64,000 nt of DNA from an uncultured Bacteroidales bacterium (GCA_947644715.1 CANSAP010000005.1:29256-93255); one strand, 5' to 3'; positions 26,378 through 37,490 are shown, counted from the stretch's first letter. The notes: generated by a model from the letters alone, not told the origin. Program-made: numbers and translations.

Positions 26378-27388
26378 TCAATCGCCGGCGAGGTTCGGAG
26401 CCTCTTCGGGGCGATAGGGATGCGCGGCCTCCTCGGCTTTGTGGGCAGGGAGGGTCGGAATGTGTTTCTTTTTGATTTTGACTTTCATGGTGTCGAAGCC
26501 TTTGCCATAGACTCCGTTGGCTTTCGTCTGGGCTATGAAGGCATCCGGGTCGATGCTCTTGATGATGCGGAACAGGGTTACGCTCTCAATCTTTCTGCAC
26601 CACACGAGCAGCACCTTCACTTCATGCTTTGTGTACCAACCCATTCCATCCATGACCGTCACGCCGCGGTGAGCCTCGTTGTTGATGGCGTCGGCTATGG
26701 CTCTCCATTCGCGGGAGAAGATGGTAAACTGCACCGCCTGACGATTGGTGTTGATAATCAGGTCGGTCATGAATGAGATTATGTAGGTAACCACCAGACC
26801 GTAGACAATAATCGGGAGGCGCACTTCCAGGCGCTCGGCGAAGGTTCCCTCGAAGGGGAGGAAGATGGAGCATGAGACGATGCCCATGTCGACGAAAATC
26901 ATTGTGCGCCCGATGGAGACATTGCTGAGTTTGCTGACCATGGCGGCCACGATATCGGTGCCACCGCTGGAGCCGTTGTGGATGAAAATAGTGCCAACGC
27001 CTGCGCCACACATGATTGCACCGAGCACCACGCTGATGGTTATGTCATCCATCAGGGGCTTGTGAAGGTTCATGAAGATGGGCTGCATCCAGCCAATCAT
27101 GATAGCCACTACGGTTGCACCGAAGATGGTGCGCTTCACGAAGGCTTTGCCCACGATTTTGAAGGCAATGGCAAGCAGTGTGAGGTTGAGCACGTAGCCG
27201 GTGACGGCCACCGGGATATGCTCGTTGGAGGCGTAGAAGACGAGTGTACCGACACCGGTCAATCCCCCCATCACGACTTTGTGAGGAAGGATGAAGGCGC
27301 AGAAGCCCAAAGCGTAGAGCGCCAGGCCAAAGACTATGAAGAAATAGTCCTTGGCATTGTGGAATAGAGAATCGTAGTGTGGTTTCAT
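26378..27388 (-). CDS. YitT-family membrane protein
   Basis: 336 aa from the ATG at 27388; a 20-residue extension from 27448 lacks similarity and is not used. Five to six membrane helices of the DUF161 type lie between about residues 15 and 210 (FFIVFGLALYALGFCAFILPH, GGLTGVGTLVFYASN, GTIFIHNGSSGGTDIVAAMVSKL). A cytoplasmic DUF2179 domain follows (TIFSREWRAIADAINNEAHRGVTVMDGMGWYT), ending in a basic then acidic tail. Widespread in Bacteroidetes; transport function unproven. Same strand and close behind the EamA transporter gene (26 nt), possibly co-transcribed. Confidence 0.85.
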   Translation of the reverse strand: MKPHYDSLFHNAKDYFFIVFGLALYALGFCAFILPHKVVMGGLTGVGTLVFYASNEHIPVAVTGYVLNLTLLAIAFKIVGKAFVKRTIFGATVVAIMIGWMQPIFMNLHKPLMDDITISVVLGAIMCGAGVGTIFIHNGSSGGTDIVAAMVSKLSNVSIGRTMIFVDMGIVSCSIFLPFEGTFAERLEVRLPIIVYGLVVTYIISFMTDLIINTNRQAVQFTIFSREWRAIADAINNEAHRGVTVMDGMGWYTKHEVKVLLVWCRKIESVTLFRIIKSIDPDAFIAQTKANGVYGKGFDTMKVKIKKKHIPTLPAHKAEEAAHPYRPEEAPNLAGD

Positions 27389-27414
27389 AGATTGAATGTT
27401 CAGAATTTCACCTG

Positions 27415-28353
27415 TCAGTCCCTGCGGCTGAGGCGCAGCTCGGGGCATTTGTCGCTGAGCACGAGTCCGCCGACGATGAGCACGCAGCCGATGGCGCCAC
27501 CGATGGTCAGGGGGTCATGCAGAATTATGGCTGCTGCAATCATTGTCACGAGCGGCTGTCCGTAGAGGTAGTTGTTGGCTGTCACGGAGCCGAGGATTTT
27601 CATCGACTCGTTCCAAAGCAGATAGGCCGCTACGGAGCACATCACCACAAGGAATGCAAAGTTAAGCAAAAATTCCGGATGGCTCAAATCCACGAGCACG
27701 CCTATGTGCAACGGCTGTTGCTGGCTCAGCAGCAGGGGGAGCGAGGTGAGCACGCCGTAGAAGAAGAGTTTGCGCGTGATAAAGAAGGAGTTGTAGTGGG
27801 GAATCAGGCGTTTTACGGCTATGGAGTAGACACCCCATGAGAGCGCGGCTGAGAGTGCCAGCAGGTCGCCGGCAGGATGGATTTCCACACCTTCCCCCTT
27901 GCCAAAGACTATGAAACCGACCCCGACGGCTGCTATGAGCGAGCCGAGGATTACTCCGGGACCGATGCGCATCTTATAGAAGATGCCGAGCAGGATGGTG
28001 GTGAAGATGGGTGACAGCGACGCCAGGAGCGAAACGTTGCCGGCCGTGGTGTGGAGCAACGCTACATTCTCTGTGATAAAGTAGAGCGAGCCGGAACAGA
28101 CACCGCAGAGCAGGAATAATGCTTCGTCGCTCCAGCTCTTGGAGAGCAGTGAGCGGCGGCAGGTGTATAGCAACAGTAAAAGGTAGGCGCAGGCAAAACG
28201 ATAGGTGAACATCTCTACCGGGGTCAGTCCCCCTTTGTCCATGAGCACTTTGGTACTGATGAAAGATGAGCCCCAAGCAGCCACGGTAATGATGGTGGCC
28301 ACGTGGGCTATTAGCTTGATGTATTTGCTGCGCAGTGGATTAGACTGTGACAT
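27415..28353 (-). CDS. EamA/DMT-family transporter
   Basis: 312 aa with about ten membrane helices arranged as two EamA repeats (about residues 12-145 and 155-300): WGSSFISTKVLMDKGGLTPVEMFTYRFACA in the first, ALSWGVYSIAVKRLIPHY in the second. The C-terminal helix is GGAIGCVLIVGGLVLSD. Drug/metabolite exporters of this type usually move amino acids or other metabolites; the substrate is unknown. Transcription starts from a promoter that overlaps the glycosyltransferase promoter. Confidence 0.88.
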   Translation of the reverse strand: MSQSNPLRSKYIKLIAHVATIITVAAWGSSFISTKVLMDKGGLTPVEMFTYRFACAYLLLLLYTCRRSLLSKSWSDEALFLLCGVCSGSLYFITENVALLHTTAGNVSLLASLSPIFTTILLGIFYKMRIGPGVILGSLIAAVGVGFIVFGKGEGVEIHPAGDLLALSAALSWGVYSIAVKRLIPHYNSFFITRKLFFYGVLTSLPLLLSQQQPLHIGVLVDLSHPEFLLNFAFLVVMCSVAAYLLWNESMKILGSVTANNYLYGQPLVTMIAAAIILHDPLTIGGAIGCVLIVGGLVLSDKCPELRLSRRD

Positions 28354-28394
28354 GGTAAAAGATTCTCTAAAGGTTGTGCGAAATTACTCATTTT

Positions 28395-28426
28395 TTTGCA
28401 CACGGCAAAAATAATTCGTAATTTTG
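28395..28426 (+). promoter_or_regulatory. Bacteroidetes-type promoter of the glycosyltransferase gene
   Basis: TTTG (28395-28398), a 20-bp spacer, and TAATTTTG (28419-28426), 4 bp before the ATG at 28431. Confidence 0.75.
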
Positions 28427-28437
28427 CCACATGCAAA
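28406..28437 (-). promoter_or_regulatory. overlapping divergent promoter of the EamA/YitT genes
   Basis: On the minus strand: TTTG (28437-28434), a 20-bp spacer, and TATTTTTG (28413-28406). It overlaps the plus-strand promoter over 21 bp, so the two polymerases cannot bind at once. Confidence 0.65.
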
Positions 28438-29423
28438 CCTCCCCCATAAACCCGCATCCGGTCCGGAACGATGAACGCCCTCCCCGGCTGGCAATTGTTG
28501 TGCCCTGCTATAAGGAAACGGAGGCGCTTCCGGCCTCGTTGCCCCGCCTGCTTGAAGTGCTCGACGAGCTTGCCTGCGAAGGGCTTGCCTCTGCGGAGAG
28601 CTTTCTGCTCTGTGTGGATGACGGCTCTCCTGACGCCACTTGGCAGACCATTCTTGCTGCCGCGTGCAATGACAGCCGCGTGCGGGGGCTCGCACTGGCT
28701 CACAATGCGGGGCATCAGTATGCTCTGCTGGCCGGGTTGATGGAGGTCAGGGAGCAGTGTGAGGCGGCAGTGAGCATTGATGCCGATCTTCAGGATGACC
28801 CGCGCGCTATCATTGACATGGTGCGCGCTTTCAGAGCCGGGGCGGAGATTGTCTATGGCGTGCGCCGTTCGCGCGCTACCGACACTTGGTTCAAGCGCAA
28901 TTCGGCCCGCGCCTTCTATAAGCTTCAGCGCTCCATGGGGCTGGAGAGCATCTACGACCATGCTGACTACCGCCTGATGAGTGCCCGCGCCTTGCAGGAG
29001 CTGAGCAGATTCCGGGAGCAGAATCTTTTCCTGCGCGGCATAGTCCCCCTGATTGGTCTATCCACATCAATAGTCTATTATGACCGGGCCGAACGTGTAG
29101 CAGGGGAGTCGAAGTATCCTTTTGCCAAGATGCTGTCGTTCAGCGTGGATGGCATCACCTCCTTCTCGGCGCGCCCGCTGCGCTGGATTTTCTTCACCGG
29201 ACTCACACTGCTGGGTGTGGATTTGCTCGTCGGGCTCTACGTTTTAATCTCTATTTTGCGCGGCCACACGGTGTGGGGTTGGAGTTCGCTGATGCTGTCA
29301 GTGTGGTTCTTGGGGAGTCTGATTCTGATGGCCGTCGGAGTTGTGGGGGAATACATCGGCAAAATCTTCACCGAAGTCAAAGCGCGCCCGCGATACATTG
29401 TTCGCGAGCGCACTGTCAAGTAA
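28431..29423 (+). CDS. family 2 glycosyltransferase with C-terminal membrane helices (GtrB/DPM-like)
   Basis: 330 aa. The GT-A domain spans about residues 18-235: LAIVVPCYKETEALPASLPRLL, LLCVDDGSPDATW, and SIDADLQDDP containing the DxD metal motif. FYKLQRSMGLESIYDHADYRLMSARAL follows. Two membrane helices at about 243-315 (WIFFTGLTLLGVDLLVGLYVLIS, WFLGSLILMAVGVVGEYIGK) mark it as a polyprenyl-phosphate glycosyltransferase of the GtrB/DPM1 kind, which loads a sugar on a lipid carrier. Single gene with its own promoter. Confidence 0.9.
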   Translation: MQTSPINPHPVRNDERPPRLAIVVPCYKETEALPASLPRLLEVLDELACEGLASAESFLLCVDDGSPDATWQTILAAACNDSRVRGLALAHNAGHQYALLAGLMEVREQCEAAVSIDADLQDDPRAIIDMVRAFRAGAEIVYGVRRSRATDTWFKRNSARAFYKLQRSMGLESIYDHADYRLMSARALQELSRFREQNLFLRGIVPLIGLSTSIVYYDRAERVAGESKYPFAKMLSFSVDGITSFSARPLRWIFFTGLTLLGVDLLVGLYVLISILRGHTVWGWSSLMLSVWFLGSLILMAVGVVGEYIGKIFTEVKARPRYIVRERTVK

Positions 29424-29468
29424 CATCGTCGGACGGAGCCCCCGGCAGTGGTCCGGCCAAAGGTTCGA

Positions 29469-31760
29469 TTACCGTTGCAGGATAGCGGAGCCGGAGTCTT
29501 TATTCTCAAGCGAGCGGCGGCCGGTGCGGAAGATGGAACCGAAGTCTGTGTTATAGCTTACGGAGAGCAGAACCATGTTGCCGTTGTTTTTGATGTATCT
29601 CTCGCGATGTCCCGGGTTTATCTCCGAGTAATTCCACGTGGGATACTTCGTTCCTTTAGGGTCAAACATGTAGTTCCAGCTCAGCTCAACAGAGAAATGC
29701 CGATTGGGCTTCCATTCAAATGACAGGGCGTCGCCATTCTCTTCCTGACTCACCATATAGCCACTCAGGGTTTTAGCCGGCAACTTCCGCCAATATGATA
29801 TGGTGTAAGGGCCGTGGTTCCACCATAGGTTGATGGCTCCGGAAAAATTAGTCAGGTGAGTGTTCCAATGTTCTACGGCGCTGTAATAATGGCTAAGTCG
29901 GAGGTTGATGTTAAAACCGAAGCCGTAGATGTCGCTCATCTGCACCTGAAGCATTCCTACATAGCAGCGGTTGCCTGTGGAGTTTACGGATTGGGAGAGG
30001 AATTTGCCGTCACCCAGATAGGAGATGTCAGAGAAAGTCGCATTATGCATATCGTTGACGTATCCCATCAGTGAAGCCGAGAGTTTTTTATAGGTGTAGC
30101 TGGCAGAGAGTTGGTAGGTAAAAGTCTGAGTGGATTTCAGGTTTGGGTTACCGTTAGTGAAAAGGTAGGGGGTTGATTGCTGGTAATAGTCAGTCAGCGA
30201 CGCCAGTCCGGGGATTCCCGGCATATAGTAGAACTGACCGGTCAGTTGCCAGTTTGGGGAAATGCGCCAGGAAGCGAGCAGGGTCGTGCGGTTTCTCAGG
30301 AAGTGGCGTTTCACTTCATCATTCTTCAGCCAAAAGAATTTGGCTCCGGTGGATGCAGAGAGATAGACATTACCAATCTGCTGACTCAGTCGCGCATACA
30401 GATAATTATTATTCTCTGTCAACACCGGTTCATAGTCAGAGGTAGTGTAGGTGTTGCGGCTGTGGGAGATTGTATTCTGATAGCCTACGGCCAACGAAGT
30501 GAAGTCGCTGAAGCTGTGGGTATAGTTCAGTTCTGTTATGAGCGAACGGCGATGGCTGTCGATATCAAGCGGATAGGAGAAGTTTTCTCCGGAATCATAT
30601 TTATACTGATTCGTGCGTTTATAATCCTGAGAGTTGAGCGTTCCGGTCACTTCTGCTTCCAGCGAATTTTTCTCGTTGAAATCCTGACGGAAGAATATGT
30701 CGAGCGATGGTGAGAAGCTATTCGAGGATTGAGTGTTATAGTAGTCGTAAGCCCCCATATAGGAGTCAGCGGCATCGCCGATAGCCCGGCGTGCGCTCGT
30801 AAGCCTTTCTCCGGAAAATGTTACTGACAGCAGTGTCTTCGTTGAAGGCACGAAGTTGTAGCGCAGTCTGAAGGGATTCATGAAGTAGTGGAACGGGTTG
30901 CGGTCATGCTCCTCCATATCAACGCGGAAGTCAGGTGCAATCAGGGATTCAGTCACATTGTCATACACTTGGGCATAATTACGCCAGGAGGGGCTATAGG
31001 CTATTGTGAATTCCGACGGACCCTGATGGTAGGAGGTTTGCAATGTGCCATCCATAAAGGCGGTATTGAGCGCGCTGCGCCCCCATAGATACAATCGGCC
31101 TCCATCGTCGCGTTTCTTCAGCGTTATGCTCAGAAAGCCCGTTGTCCCTTTGTCGGCATATCTTGCGGGTGTAAGACGTGTGAATTCTATTTTCTCAATC
31201 TCCTTGGGCTGGAGTGCGTTGACATCATCCATTGATGAGGGCACTCCGTTAATCAAAATCATTGGTGAGCCTCCATCGACACTCAGGGTGCGGCTGAAGG
31301 GATTGGCTGTCAGCCCGGGCAACGGAAGTTTCTGAAAAAGGCTCAGGCTTGACGATGAGGCTTTCACTTCATGGTCAGAGGGGAAAACTATGGTACGCCC
31401 ACGCGCGTCAATCATAGCTTTGCCGGTGACGGTCACCTCTTCCAACTCTGTGCCGCTGTTGAGAAAAATGATGCCGAGAGTGATGTTCTTTTTCCCGTTT
31501 TCAATGAGGATGTTGGTTGAATTGAATCCGGGGGCACTCACCTCAAGGCGCAAAGCCGTCTTCTCCTCAGTGGAAAGCTGAAATCTTCCGGCCTCGTCAG
31601 TCATTACGTTCAGCAGAGTTTTGTCAGAGGTCTGCAGGCGGCAGGTAGCACCTATGACCGCTGTGGAGTCTTTGTCGGAAAGCACTGTTCCCGAAATGGT
31701 ACGCGCGCATAGAGGAAGCGCGGCAAGCGTTAAAAGCAATAGGGATAGGAAGCGTGTCAT
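29469..31760 (-). CDS. TonB-dependent-receptor-like outer-membrane barrel protein
   Basis: 763 aa. Signal peptide (about 1-19), a CarboxypepD_reg-like beta domain (about 20-110, ISGTVLSDKDSTAVIGATCRL), a plug-like region (about 115-215, LTANPFSRTLSVDGGSPMILINGVPSS), then a long region of alternating beta strands ending in a barrel closing strand (GNMVLLSVSYNTDFGS). It corresponds to the 'outer membrane beta-barrel family' proteins of Bacteroidetes rather than classic SusC, being shorter and without a SusD partner nearby. Probably takes up a ligand or acts as a signalling barrel; substrate unknown. Single gene. Confidence 0.84.
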   Translation of the reverse strand: MTRFLSLLLLTLAALPLCARTISGTVLSDKDSTAVIGATCRLQTSDKTLLNVMTDEAGRFQLSTEEKTALRLEVSAPGFNSTNILIENGKKNITLGIIFLNSGTELEEVTVTGKAMIDARGRTIVFPSDHEVKASSSSLSLFQKLPLPGLTANPFSRTLSVDGGSPMILINGVPSSMDDVNALQPKEIEKIEFTRLTPARYADKGTTGFLSITLKKRDDGGRLYLWGRSALNTAFMDGTLQTSYHQGPSEFTIAYSPSWRNYAQVYDNVTESLIAPDFRVDMEEHDRNPFHYFMNPFRLRYNFVPSTKTLLSVTFSGERLTSARRAIGDAADSYMGAYDYYNTQSSNSFSPSLDIFFRQDFNEKNSLEAEVTGTLNSQDYKRTNQYKYDSGENFSYPLDIDSHRRSLITELNYTHSFSDFTSLAVGYQNTISHSRNTYTTSDYEPVLTENNNYLYARLSQQIGNVYLSASTGAKFFWLKNDEVKRHFLRNRTTLLASWRISPNWQLTGQFYYMPGIPGLASLTDYYQQSTPYLFTNGNPNLKSTQTFTYQLSASYTYKKLSASLMGYVNDMHNATFSDISYLGDGKFLSQSVNSTGNRCYVGMLQVQMSDIYGFGFNINLRLSHYYSAVEHWNTHLTNFSGAINLWWNHGPYTISYWRKLPAKTLSGYMVSQEENGDALSFEWKPNRHFSVELSWNYMFDPKGTKYPTWNYSEINPGHRERYIKNNGNMVLLSVSYNTDFGSIFRTGRRSLENKDSGSAILQR

Positions 31761-31810
31761 AGGCCTTTGTTGTTAGAGTTATGGAGAACACAATATCTTT
31801 TCTCCGGCAA

Positions 31811-31844
31811 CAAAGGTAGGCAAAATAATCTAAATCACAACAAA
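31811..31844 (-). promoter_or_regulatory. probable promoter of the outer-membrane barrel gene
   Basis: On the minus strand TACCTTTG (31818-31811) matches the -7 consensus. The best TTTG (31844-31841) is 22 bp away, slightly long. Leader of about 50 nt to the ATG at 31760. Confidence 0.5.
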
Positions 31845-31895
31845 TTTACTGAAATATTTTCAAGAAACAGACAAAGGCGTCATCTGCGAGTGTGA

Positions 31896-32879
31896 TTAAT
31901 GGAAGGCGTACCAACGGGTCGGTTGGAAACGGGGAAGGGCTTGCAATTGCAGGTCGGCAGCTCTGTCTTCAATGGTTTCATTCCCCTCCCCTACTGTGAA
32001 GCCTTTTTCTTCCAGTGCTGTGCGCACGGCTGTCAGTGCCTTTTCGGGGGTATTGTTATCGTTGCTAAGGTGACAGAGGAAGATGTGGTGCAGGTGAGGA
32101 CCGGCAATTTCGCTGACGAGACGGGCCGTGTCTGCGTTGTCGAGGTGGCCGCGCTCGGTGGCAATGCGGGCTTTCAGGTATTCGGGATATGGGCCGCGCC
32201 GCAGCATCTGAAGGTCGTAGTTAGCTTCAATCATCAGGTAGTTGGCCATGCTCATGTAGTGGCGCGCACGGTCGGATACAGCCCCGAGGTCAGTGGCCAT
32301 TACGAAGTGTTTGCCTCCGGGGGTGAGGAAGTGGAAGCCGGCGTTGTCGTTGGCATCATGCGGCACATCAAAGGCGGTTATCTCGAAGTCGGCAATCTTG
32401 AAGGGTATCTCTTTGAAGATGGGCTGATGATAGTCCTTTATGCGCTTTGAGATGCCGTGGCGACGCAGGATTGCGTTCAGCACACGCAGGGTGCAGTAAA
32501 GACGCAGGTGCTTGTGAGCACGCAGCAGGGAGTAAGCGTAGCGCACATGGTCGGAATGATCATGCGTCAGGCAGACTCCTTTCACCATTTTCATATCCAC
32601 GCCGTTAGCCTTCAGGGCACTCTCTATCACATCAGCCTTCACTCCGACATCCACTATGACACCACCACGCGGGGTGCCTATGTAGCATGAATTGCCTGAG
32701 GAGCCTGACCCGAACGACATGTAGTAAATCGGCTCGCGCTTGCGGTCCTCTTCGAGGATGCGGTTGCGCATGGCCACAGATGCCTCGATTGACAAATCAG
32801 GGCGGGAGGGGATGGATGCCGGCGCTGCCTCGTCGTCGAAATTAATGGTGAACTGCAGAGGGTTGTGTTTGCCGGTCAT
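31896..32879 (-). CDS. MBL-fold metallohydrolase, YycJ/WalJ-like
   Basis: 327 aa. A roughly 50-residue N-terminal extension precedes the metallo-beta-lactamase fold: FGSGSSGNSCYIGTPRGGVIVDVG (the GSGSSGNS signature of YycJ/WalJ), then LTHDHSDHVRYAYSLL with the HxHxDH zinc motif. Further metal-site segments are DVPHDANDNAGFHF and MIEANYDLQML. YycJ-type proteins are implicated in DNA metabolism and cell-wall coordination in Firmicutes; the exact substrate here is unknown. It overlaps the RsmI-like gene by 4 nt and ends the pyrG operon. Confidence 0.85.
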   Translation of the reverse strand: MTGKHNPLQFTINFDDEAAPASIPSRPDLSIEASVAMRNRILEEDRKREPIYYMSFGSGSSGNSCYIGTPRGGVIVDVGVKADVIESALKANGVDMKMVKGVCLTHDHSDHVRYAYSLLRAHKHLRLYCTLRVLNAILRRHGISKRIKDYHQPIFKEIPFKIADFEITAFDVPHDANDNAGFHFLTPGGKHFVMATDLGAVSDRARHYMSMANYLMIEANYDLQMLRRGPYPEYLKARIATERGHLDNADTARLVSEIAGPHLHHIFLCHLSNDNNTPEKALTAVRTALEEKGFTVGEGNETIEDRAADLQLQALPRFQPTRWYAFH

Positions 32880-33586
32880 GATCGGGAATGGATAAGGAAG
32901 ATGGTCGGCACTTTATCGAGCGTGGGCTTATGGCGCCGCCAATCGGCCACGCTGCGGGTCAGGATGCTTTCCCCCTCGGGGGAGGTAATGTCGCGCCCGA
33001 TGCAGAGCTGCGTGGAGGGTTGCAGTGTGCGCAGCAGGCTCTCAAGGAGTTTGGCGTTACGATAGGGGGTCTCTATGAAGATGTGTGTGCGACCGGAATT
33101 GCGGGAGTCTGCCTCCATCCCCCGCAGCGCTTTGTCGCGGGCTGACTGCTCGATGGGGAGATAGCCATGGAAGGTGAATCCCTGACCATTGAAGCCGCTT
33201 GCCATCAGGGATAGCAGAATGGAGCTTGGACCGGTCAGTGGCACTACTTTATAGCCTCGCTGCTGGGCTATGGCCACAACCTGTGAGCCGGGATCGGCTA
33301 TCGCCGGGCATCCGGCCTCGCTCATGACCCCCATATCCTCGCCGCGCTCCATGGGAGCGAGCAGCGAGGGGATGGAGGCCGGCGGGGTGTGGCCGTTAAG
33401 TTCCTGAAAAGTGAGGGCATCGATGTCGGTGGCCGGGTCACATTTCTTTAGAAAGCGACGGGCGGTGCGCACATTCTCGACAATGAAGTGACGCAGACGG
33501 GCTGCCACCTCCAGATTGTAGGCGGGGAGCACACGACGCGGGTCGACGTCGCTTAGCGTCACGGGGAGCAGATAGAGTGTGGGCAT
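32876..33586 (-). CDS. RsmI-like tetrapyrrole-methylase-fold SAM methyltransferase
   Basis: 236 aa, shorter than the canonical RsmI (about 280 aa). The SAM-binding segments are GVMSEAGCPAIADPGSQVVAIAQQ and PLTGPSSILLSLMASGF, with TFHGYLP and RTHIFIETPYRN further on. The first motif of RsmI (LYVVATPIGN) is replaced by LYLLPVTLSD, as in the RsmI-related short family of Bacteroidetes. By homology it may 2'-O-methylate C1402 of 16S rRNA, but the short form may have another target. Located between yidC (13 nt) and the MBL gene (4-nt overlap). Confidence 0.8.
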   Translation of the reverse strand: MPTLYLLPVTLSDVDPRRVLPAYNLEVAARLRHFIVENVRTARRFLKKCDPATDIDALTFQELNGHTPPASIPSLLAPMERGEDMGVMSEAGCPAIADPGSQVVAIAQQRGYKVVPLTGPSSILLSLMASGFNGQGFTFHGYLPIEQSARDKALRGMEADSRNSGRTHIFIETPYRNAKLLESLLRTLQPSTQLCIGRDITSPEGESILTRSVADWRRHKPTLDKVPTIFLIHSRS

Positions 33587-33599
33587 CGATGCGTTTTAA

Positions 33600-35726
33600 T
33601 TATCGGCGGTTCTTGCGATTGGCGGCCTGCTGGGCTTTGAGCATCTCCTGCTGCTTGCGCTGAGCCTCTTCAAGACGAGCCATGAAGCCACTCTTCTTTT
33701 TGGGCTTCTTGGCATTCTCAGCCATGGCTTTACGCACATCTTCTTCCTTCACAAACCAGCGGCGGATGGCGTAGGTCTGCGCTATGGTGATGAGCAGGGA
33801 GAGGAAATAGTAGTAAGACAGGCCGGCAGCGTAGTTGTTGAAGAAAATCATGAAGAAGACGGGCATCATGTACATCATCCACTTCATGCCGGGAGCGCCG
33901 GCGCTCTGTGTCTGCATGTTGATGCGGGTGTAGATGATGTTGGTCACGGTCATCAGCAGACAGAACAGGGAGATGTGGTTGCCGAAGTAGTCAGACACCA
34001 GGGGGATGTGGGTGTTCCAGGAGATGATTGCATCCGGGGCTGACAGGTCGTGAGCCCAAAGGAAGGACTGGCCGCGCAGTTCGATGGCTGAGGGGAAGAA
34101 GCTGAACATGGCGAAGAGAATGGGCATCTGCAAGAGCAGGGGGAGACAGCCTGACAGGGGGCTTGCTCCGGCCTTGGAGTAGAGCGCCATGGTTTTCTGC
34201 TGACGCACCATTGCGTTCTCCTGCCCGGGATATTTATCGTTGATTGCCTTCACATCGGGGGCCAGCACACGCATCTTGGCCTGACTCACGTAGCTCTTAT
34301 AGGTGAGCGGGAAGAGCACTATCTTGATGAAGATGGTGAGCAGCAGGATGATGATGCCGTAGTTCCAATTGAATGAGCCGAGGAAGTTGAAGACAGGGAT
34401 GATAACGCATGTGTTAATCCAGCGGAAGAGGCTCCAACCCAGGGGTATGAGTTTGGTCAGATGGAGGTCTTCGTCGGTTTCGATACGGTCATCGAGGTCA
34501 GAGAGCAGCGGATAGAGGTTCGGGCCGAGGAAGAGGTCGAATGTTGCAGGGTTGGCCGCACTCCAGTCATAGTCGGTCACTGTGGCTGAGGCTGTCAGAT
34601 ACTTCAGGTAGTAGTCGCTTTCTTCTCCGTAGTTGTCTTTGTCGAGCTTGATGGAGGCCAAGTCGGTACTGTTGAAGGGTTTGCGGGGAATCAGCACTGA
34701 TGAGAAGAACTGGTTTTTGAAGCCAATCCATTTCACTTTCATCTGGCGCTGCTCGGCGTCGTCGGCATTGGCGTTGAGATCTTCCACATTGCCGCCGTCA
34801 AACTTATAGTAGATGCCGGAGTTGCGTTCCTCAAACATTTTGCCTTTCTCCTGACGGCGGAGAGCCTGCTGCCAGTTCACACCCAGCTCGCGGCCATTGC
34901 TGCGCAGGGCTTTGTCCATTCCTTTCTGCTCGATAGCAATGGTCACGACGTAGTCCTTGCCGGGCTTGATGGTGTAGCGGATGCCCCAGTAAGCGCCGCC
35001 GGGGAAGGGAAGGGCGAGCAGCACGGAGTTGGGCTGCACATCCATCGGGGTGAAGTAGAGGTCAGAGGTTTTGACTTCGCCATTCACCGGAAGAGTGAAT
35101 GACATCTTGTCGCTGCCACCCTCAAAAATCACTACGGGAGCTTTCGTGGATTTCGTCTCGTCGGGGTTATACTCAGTGTCGTAATCCTTCAGCTCGGCGC
35201 GGGTGAGCTGCGCTCCTTTTGAGCTGAGAGTCAGCGAGAAAGCATCATTTGCGAGATTGAAGGTTTTCTCCTCGCCGGTTGCGAATGAAGCGAAGCTGCC
35301 GTAGCGGGCCAGCTGCTTGCGTATGTCGGTCAGGCGGCTGACGGCCAGGCGGCGGTCGGAGGCTGAGAGAGTGGAGTCAGCGCTCATGACGCGCGCCACA
35401 TCAATATCTTTGCCACCAACGTTCACGGTGCCTGAAAGGGTATCACCCTTCAGCATCAGCCGATAATCGCTGTCGGTGAGCAGTTTGGCCTGCGAGCCAT
35501 CTTCCAGGCGGGTGACAGTTCCATTGTCGGCTATGTTCTCGCGCAGCCATTCCTGCTCCTGCTCTGAGAGCAGATCGGGCAGAGCAGCCTCGGCCTCATC
35601 TTCGGCCACTTGCTCCAGCTCCTGCCGCTCGGGAGTGGTGCGTTCGTCCTGCTTCGGACTCAGCCACATAAATACTATAAACACGAGGCCAATAAGCACG
35701 AGGCCCTGCAAGGTCTTCTTATCCAT
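33600..35726 (-). CDS. yidC: membrane protein insertase YidC
   Basis: 708 aa. N-terminal membrane anchor (about residues 8-25, LVLIGLVFIVFMWLS), an acidic linker, the large periplasmic beta domain typical of Gram-negative YidC (about 150-430), then five membrane helices of the Oxa1 core. Core motifs include WNYGIIILLLTIFIKIVLFPLTYKSYVSQAKMR, KAGASPLSGCLPLLLQMPILFAMF and FMIFFNNYAAGLSYYYFLS. A basic C-terminal tail ends KAQQAANRKNRR. It inserts inner-membrane proteins with or without SecYEG. It follows pyrG by 39 nt. Confidence 0.95.
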   Translation of the reverse strand: MDKKTLQGLVLIGLVFIVFMWLSPKQDERTTPERQELEQVAEDEAEAALPDLLSEQEQEWLRENIADNGTVTRLEDGSQAKLLTDSDYRLMLKGDTLSGTVNVGGKDIDVARVMSADSTLSASDRRLAVSRLTDIRKQLARYGSFASFATGEEKTFNLANDAFSLTLSSKGAQLTRAELKDYDTEYNPDETKSTKAPVVIFEGGSDKMSFTLPVNGEVKTSDLYFTPMDVQPNSVLLALPFPGGAYWGIRYTIKPGKDYVVTIAIEQKGMDKALRSNGRELGVNWQQALRRQEKGKMFEERNSGIYYKFDGGNVEDLNANADDAEQRQMKVKWIGFKNQFFSSVLIPRKPFNSTDLASIKLDKDNYGEESDYYLKYLTASATVTDYDWSAANPATFDLFLGPNLYPLLSDLDDRIETDEDLHLTKLIPLGWSLFRWINTCVIIPVFNFLGSFNWNYGIIILLLTIFIKIVLFPLTYKSYVSQAKMRVLAPDVKAINDKYPGQENAMVRQQKTMALYSKAGASPLSGCLPLLLQMPILFAMFSFFPSAIELRGQSFLWAHDLSAPDAIISWNTHIPLVSDYFGNHISLFCLLMTVTNIIYTRINMQTQSAGAPGMKWMMYMMPVFFMIFFNNYAAGLSYYYFLSLLITIAQTYAIRRWFVKEEDVRKAMAENAKKPKKKSGFMARLEEAQRKQQEMLKAQQAANRKNRR

Positions 35727-35765
35727 TGATTGTCAGTGGTTTTTCAGATTAGTTAGCGTGTTGCC

Positions 35766-37391
<1,626 letters not shown>

Positions 37392-37459
37392 TTAATTAGT
37401 ATTCAATTAGTTAAGCGAAGTAACGCACGCATCAGCGCACACCACCGCACTTTAAGCTG

Positions 37460-37490
37460 CAAAATTAGCAAAAATACCCGAAACCGCAAA
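37460..37490 (-). promoter_or_regulatory. Bacteroidetes-type promoter of the pyrG operon
   Basis: On the minus strand: TTTG (37490-37487), a 19-bp spacer, and TAATTTTG (37467-37460). Leader of about 70 nt to the pyrG ATG at 37382. I see nothing else in the rest of the 37383-37592 gap beyond A/T-rich sequence and a G-run at about 37556-37561. Confidence 0.72.

Noticed and set aside
29469..31760. SusC-type receptor of a polysaccharide utilisation locus
   Set aside because: There is no SusD partner or glycan-degrading neighbours, and the protein is shorter than SusC; it fits the general outer-membrane barrel family better.
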